Below are positions 26,374 to 34,722 of a stretch of 64,000 nt of DNA, piece after piece. The translations under genes and the position numbers were made by a program. The DNA lies in NCBI RefSeq assembly GCF_018128925.1, contig NZ_CP067007.1, forward strand, positions 496,001 to 560,000, in the 5' to 3' direction. The notes under the pieces are model-generated. The model was not told where the DNA came from. It was given only the letters and a program-made list of their open reading frames with translations, and did not search any database. Within the stretch, counting starts at the first letter, position 1. Each line of letters opens with the position of its first letter. The DNA is from Nitrosopumilus sp. K4 (GTDB taxonomy: Archaea > Thermoproteota > Nitrososphaeria > Nitrososphaerales > Nitrosopumilaceae).

Positions 26374-27882
26374 TTGTTCGAATTTCTTGAAAAAAAATAC
26401 GTGAAAAAAGACTCTATAGAAAAAAGGGATTATCAAGTAAATCTTGCAAATCAGGCAATCAAAGAAAATTGCATTGTTGTTCTTCCTACTGGACTTGGGA
26501 AAACAGCTATTGCTCTAAATGTTATTGCCGAATATTTGGCAAAAGGAACAGGCGGTATTTTGTTTTTAGCTCCTACTAGAGTATTGGTGAATCAACATTT
26601 TGAATTTTTAAAAAATAATTTAACCTTAGATGATATTTCTCTAATTACCGGCGAAGACCCTATTGTAAAAAGAACAAAACTCTGGAACAATAGTGTAGTT
26701 TGTGCCACTCCTGAAATTGCCAAAAATGATTTAGACCGACAAATTGTAAAACCAGAGCAATTCAGTCTTGTTGTTTTTGATGAGGTACACCGAACAATCG
26801 GTGATTATGCATATTCTGGCATTGCTCAACGTTTTGAAAACTCTGATGTAAGAATTTTAGGCATGACTGCAACTTTGCCAAGTGAAAAAGACAAAGCAAC
26901 TGAAATTTTAACAAAACTTCGAATTGCAAGTGTTGCAGAAAGAACAGAGGATAGCCCTGATGTGAAACCATACACTCAAGAGACAAATACGGAATGGATT
27001 AATGTTGAACTTCCTCCTGAAATGAAATCAATTCAAACTTTGCTTAAACTTGCATTAGATGAACGATATGATGTTCTGAAGAAAAATGGAATTAAACTTG
27101 CTGAACAACAATCTCTTTCTGCCTTATTGAGGATTAGACAATTTGTGTTGAATCAAAATAGGCGTTCTGCAAAACCTTTGTTTACTGCAATTCGAATTCA
27201 CTATGCTTTGAATATTTTAGAAGCACATGGCATTACCCCCTTTTTGAAATTTTGTGAAAGAGCACAGGCAAAAAAAGGGGTTGGTGTAAAAGAACTCTTT
27301 GAAGTTGATCCAAATTTTACAAAGGCAATTAATCTTGCAAAAGAAGCTCAATCGAGAGGAATTGAACACTCAAAAATATCTAAACTAAAACAAGTGATTG
27401 AATCTGTCCCTGGAAAAGCCTTGATATTTACAAGTTATAGAGATTCAGTTGATGTTATCTACAACAAGCTAACTGAGATGGGTATATCTGCAGGAATTTT
27501 AATTGGTAAAGCAGGAGAGACAGGTCTTAAACAGAAAAAGCAAATTGAAACTGTTCGACAATTCAGGGATGGATTGTTTAGAGTTCTTGTTGCAACTCGT
27601 GTTGGAGAAGAGGGACTTGATATTGCTGAGGTAAACCAAGTTATTTTTTACGATAACGTCCCTAGCTCCATACGTTATGTCCAAAGACGAGGGAGAACAG
27701 GAAGAAAAGATACTGGAAAACTGGTTGTTCTTATTGCAAAAAACACAATTGATGAGACATACTATTGGATTGGCAAGAGAAAGATGTCTGCTGCAAAGTC
27801 TATGGGTGAGAAAATGACCAAAGTATTGCAAAAGAATAACGGTGTTGAATCCCAGAAAACTGGTCTTGATGCATTTATTTAG
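26374..27882 (+). CDS. Hef-like SF2 helicase without nuclease domain
   Basis: 502 residues. A superfamily 2 helicase of the Hef/Mph1/FANCM group, acting on stalled forks and branched DNA. Motif I is LPTGLGKTAIALNV (near 40), motif II is VFDEVHR, and motif III is GMTATLP. The FANCM-type helical insertion follows, then motifs IV-VI with IFTSYRDSVDVI, ATRVGEEGLDI and QRRGRTGRKDTGK. The XPF-type nuclease domain of euryarchaeal Hef is absent. The short C-terminal end KTGLDAFI could be a PCNA-binding peptide. TTG start with a TATA-like AATTAATTT 25 bases upstream. Confidence 0.9.
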   Translation: MFEFLEKKYVKKDSIEKRDYQVNLANQAIKENCIVVLPTGLGKTAIALNVIAEYLAKGTGGILFLAPTRVLVNQHFEFLKNNLTLDDISLITGEDPIVKRTKLWNNSVVCATPEIAKNDLDRQIVKPEQFSLVVFDEVHRTIGDYAYSGIAQRFENSDVRILGMTATLPSEKDKATEILTKLRIASVAERTEDSPDVKPYTQETNTEWINVELPPEMKSIQTLLKLALDERYDVLKKNGIKLAEQQSLSALLRIRQFVLNQNRRSAKPLFTAIRIHYALNILEAHGITPFLKFCERAQAKKGVGVKELFEVDPNFTKAINLAKEAQSRGIEHSKISKLKQVIESVPGKALIFTSYRDSVDVIYNKLTEMGISAGILIGKAGETGLKQKKQIETVRQFRDGLFRVLVATRVGEEGLDIAEVNQVIFYDNVPSSIRYVQRRGRTGRKDTGKLVVLIAKNTIDETYYWIGKRKMSAAKSMGEKMTKVLQKNNGVESQKTGLDAFI

Positions 27883-28136
27883 ATTTTTTCAAGCACGCTT
27901 GCTTTTTTTTGAATAACTGTGTTTTTCATACCTGATTCTAGATGGTGAATACTGCTCTTTTTTGTCTGAAGCATATTTTCTAATCTGATGTCAAATTGCT
28001 CTGAAAGAAAATCTTTGATGTTGCTAGTTTCGTTTTGAAATTCTGCATTCTCTTTAATTTGATTTGACAAGTTCATGATAGAATTTTCTAAGTATTCTAA
28101 AATTTCATCTAGTGTTTTTTCATTAATTATTACCAT
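27879..28136 (-). CDS. Hypothetical helical protein
   Basis: 85 residues, predicted almost entirely helical with charged heptads, no cysteine, no membrane segment. No family is recognised. Its stop interlocks with that of the helicase gene on TTAG (27879-27882). It lies 14 bases downstream of the parvulin gene on the same strand and is probably co-transcribed with it. Confidence 0.55.
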   Translation of the reverse strand: MVIINEKTLDEILEYLENSIMNLSNQIKENAEFQNETSNIKDFLSEQFDIRLENMLQTKKSSIHHLESGMKNTVIQKKASVLEKI

Positions 28137-28150
28137 GATGTGTTGTTACG

Positions 28151-28429
28151 TTAACCATATCTCTTAATGATGTGATATCCAAACTCTGATTTTATTGGGT
28201 CTGACATTTCTCCAATTTGGAGCTTGAATGCTGCTTCTTCAAACGGTTTGACCATCATTCCTTTAGTAAAATATCCTAAATTTCCATCTTTTTTTGCACT
28301 ACCTGAATCAATTGATAATTCTTTTGCTAGTTTTCCAAATTTTTCTCCTTTTTTTATTCTCTCAACTATTTCTAATGCTTCACTTTGTTTTTGTACTAAA
28401 ATATGTGAACATTTTATTTTATTTGACAT
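28151..28429 (-). CDS. Parvulin-type peptidyl-prolyl cis-trans isomerase
   Basis: 92 residues: a single stand-alone parvulin domain of the mini type characterised in Nitrosopumilus maritimus and Cenarchaeum symbiosum (NmPin, CsPinA). Signature parts: KCSHILVQKQSEA with the active-site His, GKLAKELSIDSGSAKKDGNL, GYFTKGMMVKPFEEAAF, and GYHIIKRYG with the C-terminal His. No signal peptide. The basic surface patch fits reported membrane association of NmPin. Confidence 0.93.
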   Translation of the reverse strand: MSNKIKCSHILVQKQSEALEIVERIKKGEKFGKLAKELSIDSGSAKKDGNLGYFTKGMMVKPFEEAAFKLQIGEMSDPIKSEFGYHIIKRYG

Positions 28430-28584
28430 TGGTTATTCCTTTCAATTCATGTCTTTATTTGTTAGGATTGATTTTTGATCATTTCCAGTTTAACTGAGTG
28501 GCGTTTTTTTATCTGATCGATGTCAAAAAGTTTGTTCATCTGCGCACACTAATTTTTATGAGTATTTTTGTTATTTCATATTGT

Positions 28585-28947
28585 GTGAAGATAATTCATA
28601 TCGAAGACACTCCTGAGATAAGCAAAATCTTTTCAGATATCCTGACTACGAAAAATCATGATTTTGACAGTGCATCTGATGGTAGAAAAGGATTGGAATT
28701 AGTAGTGGCCAACAACTATGATTTGATCCTTCTTGACATGTGTATGCCAAATTACAGTGGAATGGATTTTCTTTTGGATTTGAAAGATAGGAGATCCTCT
28801 GAAATTAAAAAAGTGGTTGTGATCAGCGCACTTGAACTGGATCGATACCAACGCAATTTTTTGATGAATTTAGGCGTATCTTCTATTCATAAAAAGCCTA
28901 TATCTGTTCAAAATTTAATTTCCCAGATTGAACAACATGTTGCTTGA
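28585..28947 (+). CDS. Stand-alone CheY-like response regulator
   Basis: About 120 residues from GTG 28585 (MKIIHIEDTPEI); a longer open frame from 28498 adds an unlikely hydrophobic leader. Acidic pair at IEDT, phospho-acceptor Asp in DLILLDMCMP (near 51), Ser in VVVISAL and Lys in HKKPIS complete the receiver active site. No output domain. TATA-like TTTTTAT centred about 29 bases before the GTG suggests a leaderless message. No histidine kinase is nearby, so the partner is encoded elsewhere. Confidence 0.88.
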   Translation: MKIIHIEDTPEISKIFSDILTTKNHDFDSASDGRKGLELVVANNYDLILLDMCMPNYSGMDFLLDLKDRRSSEIKKVVVISALELDRYQRNFLMNLGVSSIHKKPISVQNLISQIEQHVA

Positions 28948-28954
28948 TAAATCA

Positions 28955-29350
28955 CTATGTTCCCCAACTAACTTTAGTTTTGGGAATTATTTTTAAAAAT
29001 GGTGCCTCATTTTCTTTCCATGGCTCTTTTCGAACCCATGCAAATTTCTCAAAAAAAACATCGTAGATTTTTTTGAATTCTTCTCCCTTCTCAATGATTT
29101 CTGTAACTCCTTGAATGCACACAGCTTTGTGTTCTCCTGATTTGTACACATCAATTGATATGGCAACATTTGGGTTTTTCTTTAAATTTTGTAATGTTCT
29201 TGTTCCATAATCTGTTGCAACAAAAATAAAACTATTCAAGAAAACATATGATACTGGTTTTACATGTGGGATGTCGTTATGTGATGTTGCAATTCTAGAT
29301 TCTTCTAATGATTCCAAAAATTTTCTTTCATTATGTGTAAATTCAATCAA
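28955..29350 (-). CDS. Pyridoxamine 5'-phosphate oxidase-like FMN/F420-binding protein
   Basis: 131 residues, split-barrel flavin-binding fold. Typical elements are ESRIATSHNDIPHVKPVSYVF-like strands (residues 16-36), an ATDYGTRTLQNLKKNPNVAI segment and a C-terminal LKIIPKTKVSWG strand. The cofactor may be FMN or F420 and cannot be decided from sequence alone. Its start overlaps the stop of the upstream 92-residue gene (ATGA type, 29347-29350), so they are coupled. Confidence 0.8.
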   Translation of the reverse strand: MIEFTHNERKFLESLEESRIATSHNDIPHVKPVSYVFLNSFIFVATDYGTRTLQNLKKNPNVAISIDVYKSGEHKAVCIQGVTEIIEKGEEFKKIYDVFFEKFAWVRKEPWKENEAPFLKIIPKTKVSWGT

Positions 29351-29625
29351 CTGAAAATCCTTTCTCTAATCTCTGGTATGTGTTTGTATACGATGTCTCT
29401 AACTTTCATTTGATCTTCTGGGGTGGGTGTTTCTTTTTGTGCACTGAGTAGTGCTCCGCTCATTCCTAATGCCATTCCCATTACCATGCCATACACAAAT
29501 TCTTCCGGTTTTTCTACCTTTAGTGTTTCTTTGTTTTGTTTAATTTCTTCCAAATATGCTGGAATCGTACTAATTGCACCGTTGATAGTTTGAGTAATTA
29601 GGAATTCTAATTCTTCTTCACTCAT
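29347..29625 (-). CDS. Hypothetical helical protein
   Basis: 92 residues from ATG 29625; the longer frame from 29679 adds a basic stretch overlapping the likely promoter. One glycine/alanine/methionine-rich, weakly hydrophobic helix (YGMVMGMALGMSGALLSA) lies between charged segments. No family is recognised. It overlaps the flavoprotein gene by four bases, suggesting a shared function. Confidence 0.55.
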   Translation of the reverse strand: MSEEELEFLITQTINGAISTIPAYLEEIKQNKETLKVEKPEEFVYGMVMGMALGMSGALLSAQKETPTPEDQMKVRDIVYKHIPEIRERIFS

Positions 29626-29697
29626 ATGGTGAATTGAATAATGTTTCTTAATAAATCTGCACCTAAGATTTTTAATCAAGACTAGGCTGGAAAAATT

Positions 29698-30099
29698 ATG
29701 TTCTCGTATTTTACCACATCTGAAGCCAATCAGGCATTGCCTGATGTTATTAAAAAATTTGAGTTTGCATTAGCAAAAAAGAATGATGTCTCAAAACTAG
29801 AACATGAGCTTCAGATCAGCCTATCTACAAATAACAAATTTGAAGAATATGTTACTTTGAAACAAAAACTAAATTCTGCTATTACTAAATTTTATGAATC
29901 TGTGGAGATTCTTGAAAGTACTGGTGTTGTCGTAAAGAGTATAGAGCAAGGATTACTTGATTTCCCTTCTAAAAGATTTGATGAAGAGGTTTGGCTTTGT
30001 TGGAAATATGGTGAAACTGAGATAAAATTTTGGCATGAAAAGGATTCTGGATTTATGGGAAGAAAACCCATTGAAGTAAATGATGAATCACTAGTCTGA
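29698..30099 (+). CDS. DUF2203 family protein
   Basis: 133 residues. The start FSYFTTSEANQALPDV, the central helical section and the end (GLLDFPSKRFDEEVWLCWK, then GETEIKFWHE and GFMGRKPI) match the DUF2203 family, small cytosolic proteins of unknown function in bacteria and archaea. TTTTTAATC about 26 bases upstream of the ATG is a good TATA candidate. The stop abuts that of the convergent TrmB gene. Confidence 0.75.
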   Translation: MFSYFTTSEANQALPDVIKKFEFALAKKNDVSKLEHELQISLSTNNKFEEYVTLKQKLNSAITKFYESVEILESTGVVVKSIEQGLLDFPSKRFDEEVWLCWKYGETEIKFWHEKDSGFMGRKPIEVNDESLV

Positions 30100-30966
30100 T
30101 TAGGCTGATTTTGAATTTTTTATGTAATTTTTGACATTCAAAGTCTCTAGTGGTTGAGCAGTTTGCCATAATAAACTACACAAACTGTGTATGTTGCTGA
30201 CCATTTCTGAGGAATTTGTGCATAATGAAAAATCTGTCTCTGAATTTGTAGACATGTTGCTTCCTACTGCAGAGTCTGACATTATCATTTGTTTTTCTTT
30301 TTCAACTACCATCCTTCCTTTTGATGGTAACTTACAGATTTTAGTTTCTGTAGCATTGAATCTTTTTACAAATGGTATCAGTTTTGTATCATCTAACTCG
30401 ACAAGTAATCGCACCTGACCTCCTCTTTTCTCACATATCATGATTTTTTCAGGTATTGCACTATGATACATTCTAGAAATATCTTCTAACGTTGTAGATA
30501 TGTAAATAATCCCTGATGAATTTTCGATCATCTGTGCTATGTCTGCATAGATGTTTGTTCTTCCCTGTACTACTCTAAATGTAGGTACATTGGTGCCTTG
30601 TTTTGTTGTGATCTCATTGTTGATTCTTTCAATAATTTTTTCTCCACTTTTTTTGATTCTATTGACTTCGTCTTCTTTTTTTCTTAATGCAATTTTCAAT
30701 GCTTCTTCTGGTTCTGCAGCAATGCATAATTTTGGACTAGAAAGTGTTGTTGAAACAATATTTCTACTAACTAGTTTATCGACAGTTCTATACATTCTTG
30801 CTCTGTCTATGTCTAGATCTTTTGCCAATGCACTTGCCGTTATTGGTCCTGTTCGCAGTAAACTAAGATAAATTTTGGCTTCTAGTTCATCTAAATCTAG
30901 AATTCCTTCTAATTCGATGGCAATTGAATTTACTTGATCCTGGTATGACATCATTTTAGTTTGCAT
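30100..30966 (-). CDS. TrmB-family transcriptional regulator
   Basis: 288 residues. N-terminal winged helix (LDELEAKIYLSLLRTGPITA, then ALAKDLDIDRARMYRTVDKL, about 25-65), a coiled coil near 85-120, then a phospholipase-D-like sensor region (VVQGRTNIYADIAQMI...) as in TrmB. Such regulators in archaea respond to sugars or other metabolites. Its promoter region (30967-31144) holds the inverted repeat at 31100-31123 and directly follows the pilus assembly genes, so it may control itself or the pilus locus. Confidence 0.82.
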   Translation of the reverse strand: MQTKMMSYQDQVNSIAIELEGILDLDELEAKIYLSLLRTGPITASALAKDLDIDRARMYRTVDKLVSRNIVSTTLSSPKLCIAAEPEEALKIALRKKEDEVNRIKKSGEKIIERINNEITTKQGTNVPTFRVVQGRTNIYADIAQMIENSSGIIYISTTLEDISRMYHSAIPEKIMICEKRGGQVRLLVELDDTKLIPFVKRFNATETKICKLPSKGRMVVEKEKQMIMSDSAVGSNMSTNSETDFSLCTNSSEMVSNIHSLCSLLWQTAQPLETLNVKNYIKNSKSA

Positions 30967-31099
30967 TCCTCCATTCCTTGAGTTCGTTTAGGCTTATTCC
31001 TTTTAGTATTTGCGTAGAATTACTAAGTAAGGTATGATCATATGATGTTGCCCACTCTCTTGTCATGTATTGTATAGATTTTGTTAGCACTAAAACCTC

Positions 31100-31123
31100 T
31101 GTGTGTTAGAACGATTACACACA
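31100..31123. promoter_or_regulatory. Inverted repeat TGTGTGT-N10-ACACACA
   Basis: Perfect 7-bp arms at 31100-31106 and 31117-31123 around TAGAACGATT. It lies downstream of the last secretion gene (minus strand, stop at 31145) and upstream of TrmB. It could be an operator or the terminator hairpin of the pilus operon; an A-run follows on the plus strand (31123-31128). Confidence 0.4.
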
Positions 31124-31144
31124 AAAAATGTCTATAATGTGAAC

Positions 31145-32044
31145 CTAAAATGCATTAAATGCAATTATTGCTGCAATTATCATTGCTACGACATGTTTTG
31201 TGCCTGCTACATAAGATCCTGAACCAATTTTTCCAGCAGCCAGTCCTCCAAATATTGCTTCAATAATTGCCATGTTAAACAGTGCTGCTTCTAAGGATGC
31301 AACATCCATACTTGCAAGAGAACCAAACAAACTATCTGCCCCTGCACCTGAGGCAAGTAGCCCTTCTTGCACTTTGGCAATTTCTGTAAAGAAACTTGTT
31401 GTAAGCAATACTGCAACTGCCAAAAAAACCCCAAACGATATGTAAATTGTATATGTGTATGGTTGTAATGCTGATTTTCTACTCTTTTCGATGTTTTGCA
31501 TTTCTGAAACATGTTTTTGTATCATTTCTAGATTTTCTGTAACATCCCCTCCGATCTTCATTGCCATTTCTAACAGTACAGTCACACGTCTTGAGACTCT
31601 AGTTCCTGTTCTTTGAGCAAAATTCTCAAAAGCATCTTCAATTGGGATTCCCCAACTAATATTTGCCTTGAGGTTTTTTAGTTCGGGAGTAAGGGCACCA
31701 AGATTTCTATCTGCTGCTTGCTCTATTGCTCTGATTAAATTGGCTCCACTCTGAACAGAACTCAACAATGCCAACAGAAAAACTGGAAGATTTCTATCTA
31801 TGTTATCTCTTCTTTGAACCTCTCTTAGCTGATAAACTGTTAATGGGATGATTCCTACCATGATGCCAAAAATTAATCCTATGTCTCTAATTGACGTTGA
31901 TTCTGAAAACTCTGCTATCTCAAAGCTTATTGCAATAACACTAATTGAACCAATTAAAGCAAAAATCATTGTTCTTAAAATTTGGTTTTCAAAAAGTGAT
32001 TTTTTTGGTTTAATCTCAAATGGTTTTTTATCTGATTTTTGCAT
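31145..32044 (-). CDS. GspF/ArlJ-type pilus assembly membrane protein (second copy)
   Basis: 299 residues. Two N-terminal helices, a cytosolic T2SSF domain (LLALLSSVQSGANLIRAIEQ near 90-109, then GIPIEDAFENFAQRTGT and LLEMAMKIGG), and helices near 205-225, 260-280 and at the C-terminus. It should form the inner-membrane platform for pilin assembly. Follows its paralogue by 6 bases. Two separate single-domain F proteins replace the one two-domain protein of many archaea. Confidence 0.88.
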   Translation of the reverse strand: MQKSDKKPFEIKPKKSLFENQILRTMIFALIGSISVIAISFEIAEFSESTSIRDIGLIFGIMVGIIPLTVYQLREVQRRDNIDRNLPVFLLALLSSVQSGANLIRAIEQAADRNLGALTPELKNLKANISWGIPIEDAFENFAQRTGTRVSRRVTVLLEMAMKIGGDVTENLEMIQKHVSEMQNIEKSRKSALQPYTYTIYISFGVFLAVAVLLTTSFFTEIAKVQEGLLASGAGADSLFGSLASMDVASLEAALFNMAIIEAIFGGLAAGKIGSGSYVAGTKHVVAMIIAAIIAFNAF

Positions 32045-32050
32045 CTTTTA

Positions 32051-32974
32051 TTACCTCTTTGGAACCATGGTGTCCATCATTACAAGCATCAAAACTCCGC
32101 TTAGTGGAATAACTGCAAAAGTCAAAATGTTCATTAGTGTTAAAAGATCAAATCCTGCCAAATCTGGGCTCATGATGCCCATAATCGATAACATGATTAC
32201 TGCTAATAGTGGAAATACTATCAAAAGTATGGTGTAAATTTCTGCGACAGATCCGAGTGATTCTGTTGTTTTCTTTAAAAGCATCTTTTTTTCTTCAAGT
32301 TGAACCTTTGCTGTTGCGTTAAAGTATTCTTTAAGGTCTCCCCCTGACTGGGTTGTGACTATTGCTCCTTCTAATAATTCAGAATAGGGACCTGTAGGTG
32401 TTCTGTTAATCAGATCTTTGATGGCAGTGATCAAATCCATTCCTAAAATATCGATATTTCTTGTAATGTAGCGTGCATCCTTTACAATGTCTTCATCAGT
32501 TTCTTCTTTTGCTATTGCTTTGAAAATATCTTCTAATGATAATCCACTTGTTGCCAGTGTTGACATGTATCCAATAAAATGAGGTATTTCTTCTAACAGC
32601 TTAGCTGCCCTGTTTTTTACTCTCATTGGAGGAATCACTTGTAAAATGCCAAAAGTCATTCCCATCAATGCCAATCCTGAAATTATTGGTAGCATCATTC
32701 CAACAATGGCAGGTTGAATGTTGATGAATTGTGTTGCAACGATTCCCATAATACCGCCGCAAACTCCTGCAATCAAACTAAAAAATACCATACTCGATAC
32801 ATACACCTCAAATGGTATTGGCATCATTGCTTGTTTGATTGACTTGTCGAGTGAACCTAATATTGGATAAAGAAACTTAATGTGTTCATTTAGTATTTTG
32901 TAACTGAAAACATGAATTGCTCCTACTGATTCTTCCTGAAATTTTTGTTTTTGTTTTGCTGTTCTAAATTCCAT
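32051..32974 (-). CDS. GspF/ArlJ-type pilus assembly membrane protein (first copy)
   Basis: 307 residues, T2SSF domain with helices near 60-80, 85-115 and two C-terminal spans (IYTILLIVFPLLAVIMLSIM and LMNILTFAVIPLSGVLMLVM). The conserved cytosolic section reads PHFIGYMSTLATSGLSLEDI and TTQSGGDLKEYF. It directly follows the ATPase gene (stop and start adjoin at 32974/32975), so ATPase and platform are translated together. Confidence 0.88.
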   Translation of the reverse strand: MEFRTAKQKQKFQEESVGAIHVFSYKILNEHIKFLYPILGSLDKSIKQAMMPIPFEVYVSSMVFFSLIAGVCGGIMGIVATQFINIQPAIVGMMLPIISGLALMGMTFGILQVIPPMRVKNRAAKLLEEIPHFIGYMSTLATSGLSLEDIFKAIAKEETDEDIVKDARYITRNIDILGMDLITAIKDLINRTPTGPYSELLEGAIVTTQSGGDLKEYFNATAKVQLEEKKMLLKKTTESLGSVAEIYTILLIVFPLLAVIMLSIMGIMSPDLAGFDLLTLMNILTFAVIPLSGVLMLVMMDTMVPKR

Positions 32975-34585
32975 TTAGATCTCCAGCCTCTTTCTTTCAT
33001 AGAATCTTTCAGGATCTGCATAATAGTCCATAATATTTGATGTAACTTCTTTATGATCACGAATGTTGTTTTTTACCATCCAATCAAGTGCAAGTTTTCG
33101 TTTTGTTAATTCATAATTGATCTTTTCTTGATTGTCCCCGTCTCTTTCTTTGATTTTTTCAAACACTACGCTGTTTCCCATAAATTCATGTGTATCCTCT
33201 CTTGGATTCCATTTGAAAATCTCATGAGTTTTGATGTTTCCTGTAGTTTCATCAATTCCATTAATTTCTGAAACCTGAATGATTCTTCTAGCTGATTTAT
33301 CCCCTACTCTCACCTTCAATTGAAGGGTAATCAAATCAAGACTATTTGCAATAAGTGATTTAGGAACATCCATTGGAGATGACGTTAATCTTGTTAATGT
33401 TGCATCCACTGAATCTGCATGTATTGATGAAAAACCTCCATGGCCTGTTGCCATTGCCTGAAACAAGGTGTATGCCTCTCTACCTCTAGTCTCTCCAACA
33501 ATTATGATATCTGGTCTTTGTCTTAGTGCTGCTCTTAGGAGATCGAATTGATTGATTTCTCCAATCTGCGTATCTGTGAAATTCTGCCTAGATACTGCAG
33601 GGATCCAGTTTTCATGAGGTAAGTTTAGTTCTTGTGTGTCTTCTATGCTGACAACCTTTTGGCCTGGCTTGATAAATGACGCAAGTGCATTCAGTGCTGT
33701 TGTTTTTCCACTGGCAGTACCTCCTGCAATAAGCATTGTTGCCCTTTTCTCAGCAAGATACCACATGAATGCTGCAATATCAATTGAAACCGTTCCAAAT
33801 TTTATCAAATCTATAATGGTAATTGGATCTGCTCTGAATCTTCTGATAGTAAACGTGCTTCCTCTTTTTGTAATTTCATGACCTAGTGTTAGATTGATTC
33901 TACTTCCATCTGGAAGAGATGCATCTATGATTGGATCTGCAACCGAAACATGTTTGCCACATACATATGCCATTTTTCTTGCAAAATTATTCAACTCTGA
34001 ATCTTTTTCAAAAATAATGTTTGTGGGCATTGATTCATGCTCTCTATGCCATATGTAGATTGGTATGTTTGTCCCATCACAAGAAATTTCTTCAATCATG
34101 TGATCTCTCATTAGAGGCTCAATTCTTCCGAGATATACAAAATCTCTAATTGCAAAATAATTTATTTTTTCAATATTTTTTGGAGGAATTTTTAGTCTGT
34201 ATTTTTTGATCATTGTTGCAATTTTCTTTTTGAGCCTTTTTTCTGCATCTTTTTTCGTTTTGATTTCTCCTAATGATACTGATAATTCTGTCATCAGAAG
34301 TTTTTTTATAATTTCAAATGCTTTTAGGTCTCTTTCTGATAACGCTGGTTCTATTACCTGGTATCTGAGACCTCCTTTTGCAGTGGGATCTTTTATTATT
34401 CCTGCATGAATTTCGTTATTGTCCCAATCTAATTTTGACAATGTCATGAACTGTGGGATCTTTTTTTCATCCGAATTTTGCTGAATTTCTGTATTTTTTT
34501 GAATCTTGTTTGATTTTAGGAACTTACTATCTGATGAAACTTTTTGTAATGATGAAATCTTGTCCTTGAAAATTTTTAGCCTCAT
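32975..34585 (-). CDS. Type II/IV secretion (GspE/ArlI-like) ATPase for pilus assembly
   Basis: About 536 residues from ATG 34585 (TTG at 34594 also possible). Walker A GGTASGKTTALNAL (near 291-304), Asp box IEDTQELNLPHENW, Walker B RPDIIIVGETRGREAY and His box GFSSIHADS. The N-terminal 60 residues are charged and probably disordered. It powers assembly of the class-III-signal pilins encoded divergently. The order ATPase-F-F and the absence of archaellum genes FlaG/F/H favour a pilus rather than an archaellum. Confidence 0.93.
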   Translation of the reverse strand: MRLKIFKDKISSLQKVSSDSKFLKSNKIQKNTEIQQNSDEKKIPQFMTLSKLDWDNNEIHAGIIKDPTAKGGLRYQVIEPALSERDLKAFEIIKKLLMTELSVSLGEIKTKKDAEKRLKKKIATMIKKYRLKIPPKNIEKINYFAIRDFVYLGRIEPLMRDHMIEEISCDGTNIPIYIWHREHESMPTNIIFEKDSELNNFARKMAYVCGKHVSVADPIIDASLPDGSRINLTLGHEITKRGSTFTIRRFRADPITIIDLIKFGTVSIDIAAFMWYLAEKRATMLIAGGTASGKTTALNALASFIKPGQKVVSIEDTQELNLPHENWIPAVSRQNFTDTQIGEINQFDLLRAALRQRPDIIIVGETRGREAYTLFQAMATGHGGFSSIHADSVDATLTRLTSSPMDVPKSLIANSLDLITLQLKVRVGDKSARRIIQVSEINGIDETTGNIKTHEIFKWNPREDTHEFMGNSVVFEKIKERDGDNQEKINYELTKRKLALDWMVKNNIRDHKEVTSNIMDYYADPERFYERKRLEI

Positions 34586-34628
34586 TTTAAGCAAACATGG
34601 TGCAGATTATGTGTTTTAACGCTTGTTC

Positions 34629-34640
34629 GTTCATATGAAC
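34629..34640. promoter_or_regulatory. Perfect 12-bp palindrome in the divergent pilus promoter region
   Basis: GTTCATATGAAC is self-complementary and is flanked by TTGTTC and AA, giving an overlapping TTGTTC-N8-GAACAA arrangement (34623-34642). It sits between the ATPase operon (minus) and the TackOD1-pilin operon (plus), about 44 and 83 bases from the starts, well placed for an operator controlling both. Confidence 0.45.
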
Positions 34641-34707
34641 AACCTTTTGCTTTTAGTTTTCTTTTTGGCAAAAAAACCACCATGGTAAGTAACGGAATAT
34701 TGTATGT

Positions 34708-34716
34708 GGAGGTGAT
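34708..34716 (+). promoter_or_regulatory. Strong Shine-Dalgarno sequence before the TackOD1 gene
   Basis: GGAGGTGAT lies six bases before the GTG at 34723 and is an almost perfect anti-16S match. Most starts in this window lack any such sequence and look leaderless, so this gene must carry a leader. It fixes the GTG as the start. Confidence 0.8.
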
Positions 34717-34722
34717 TTTGTA

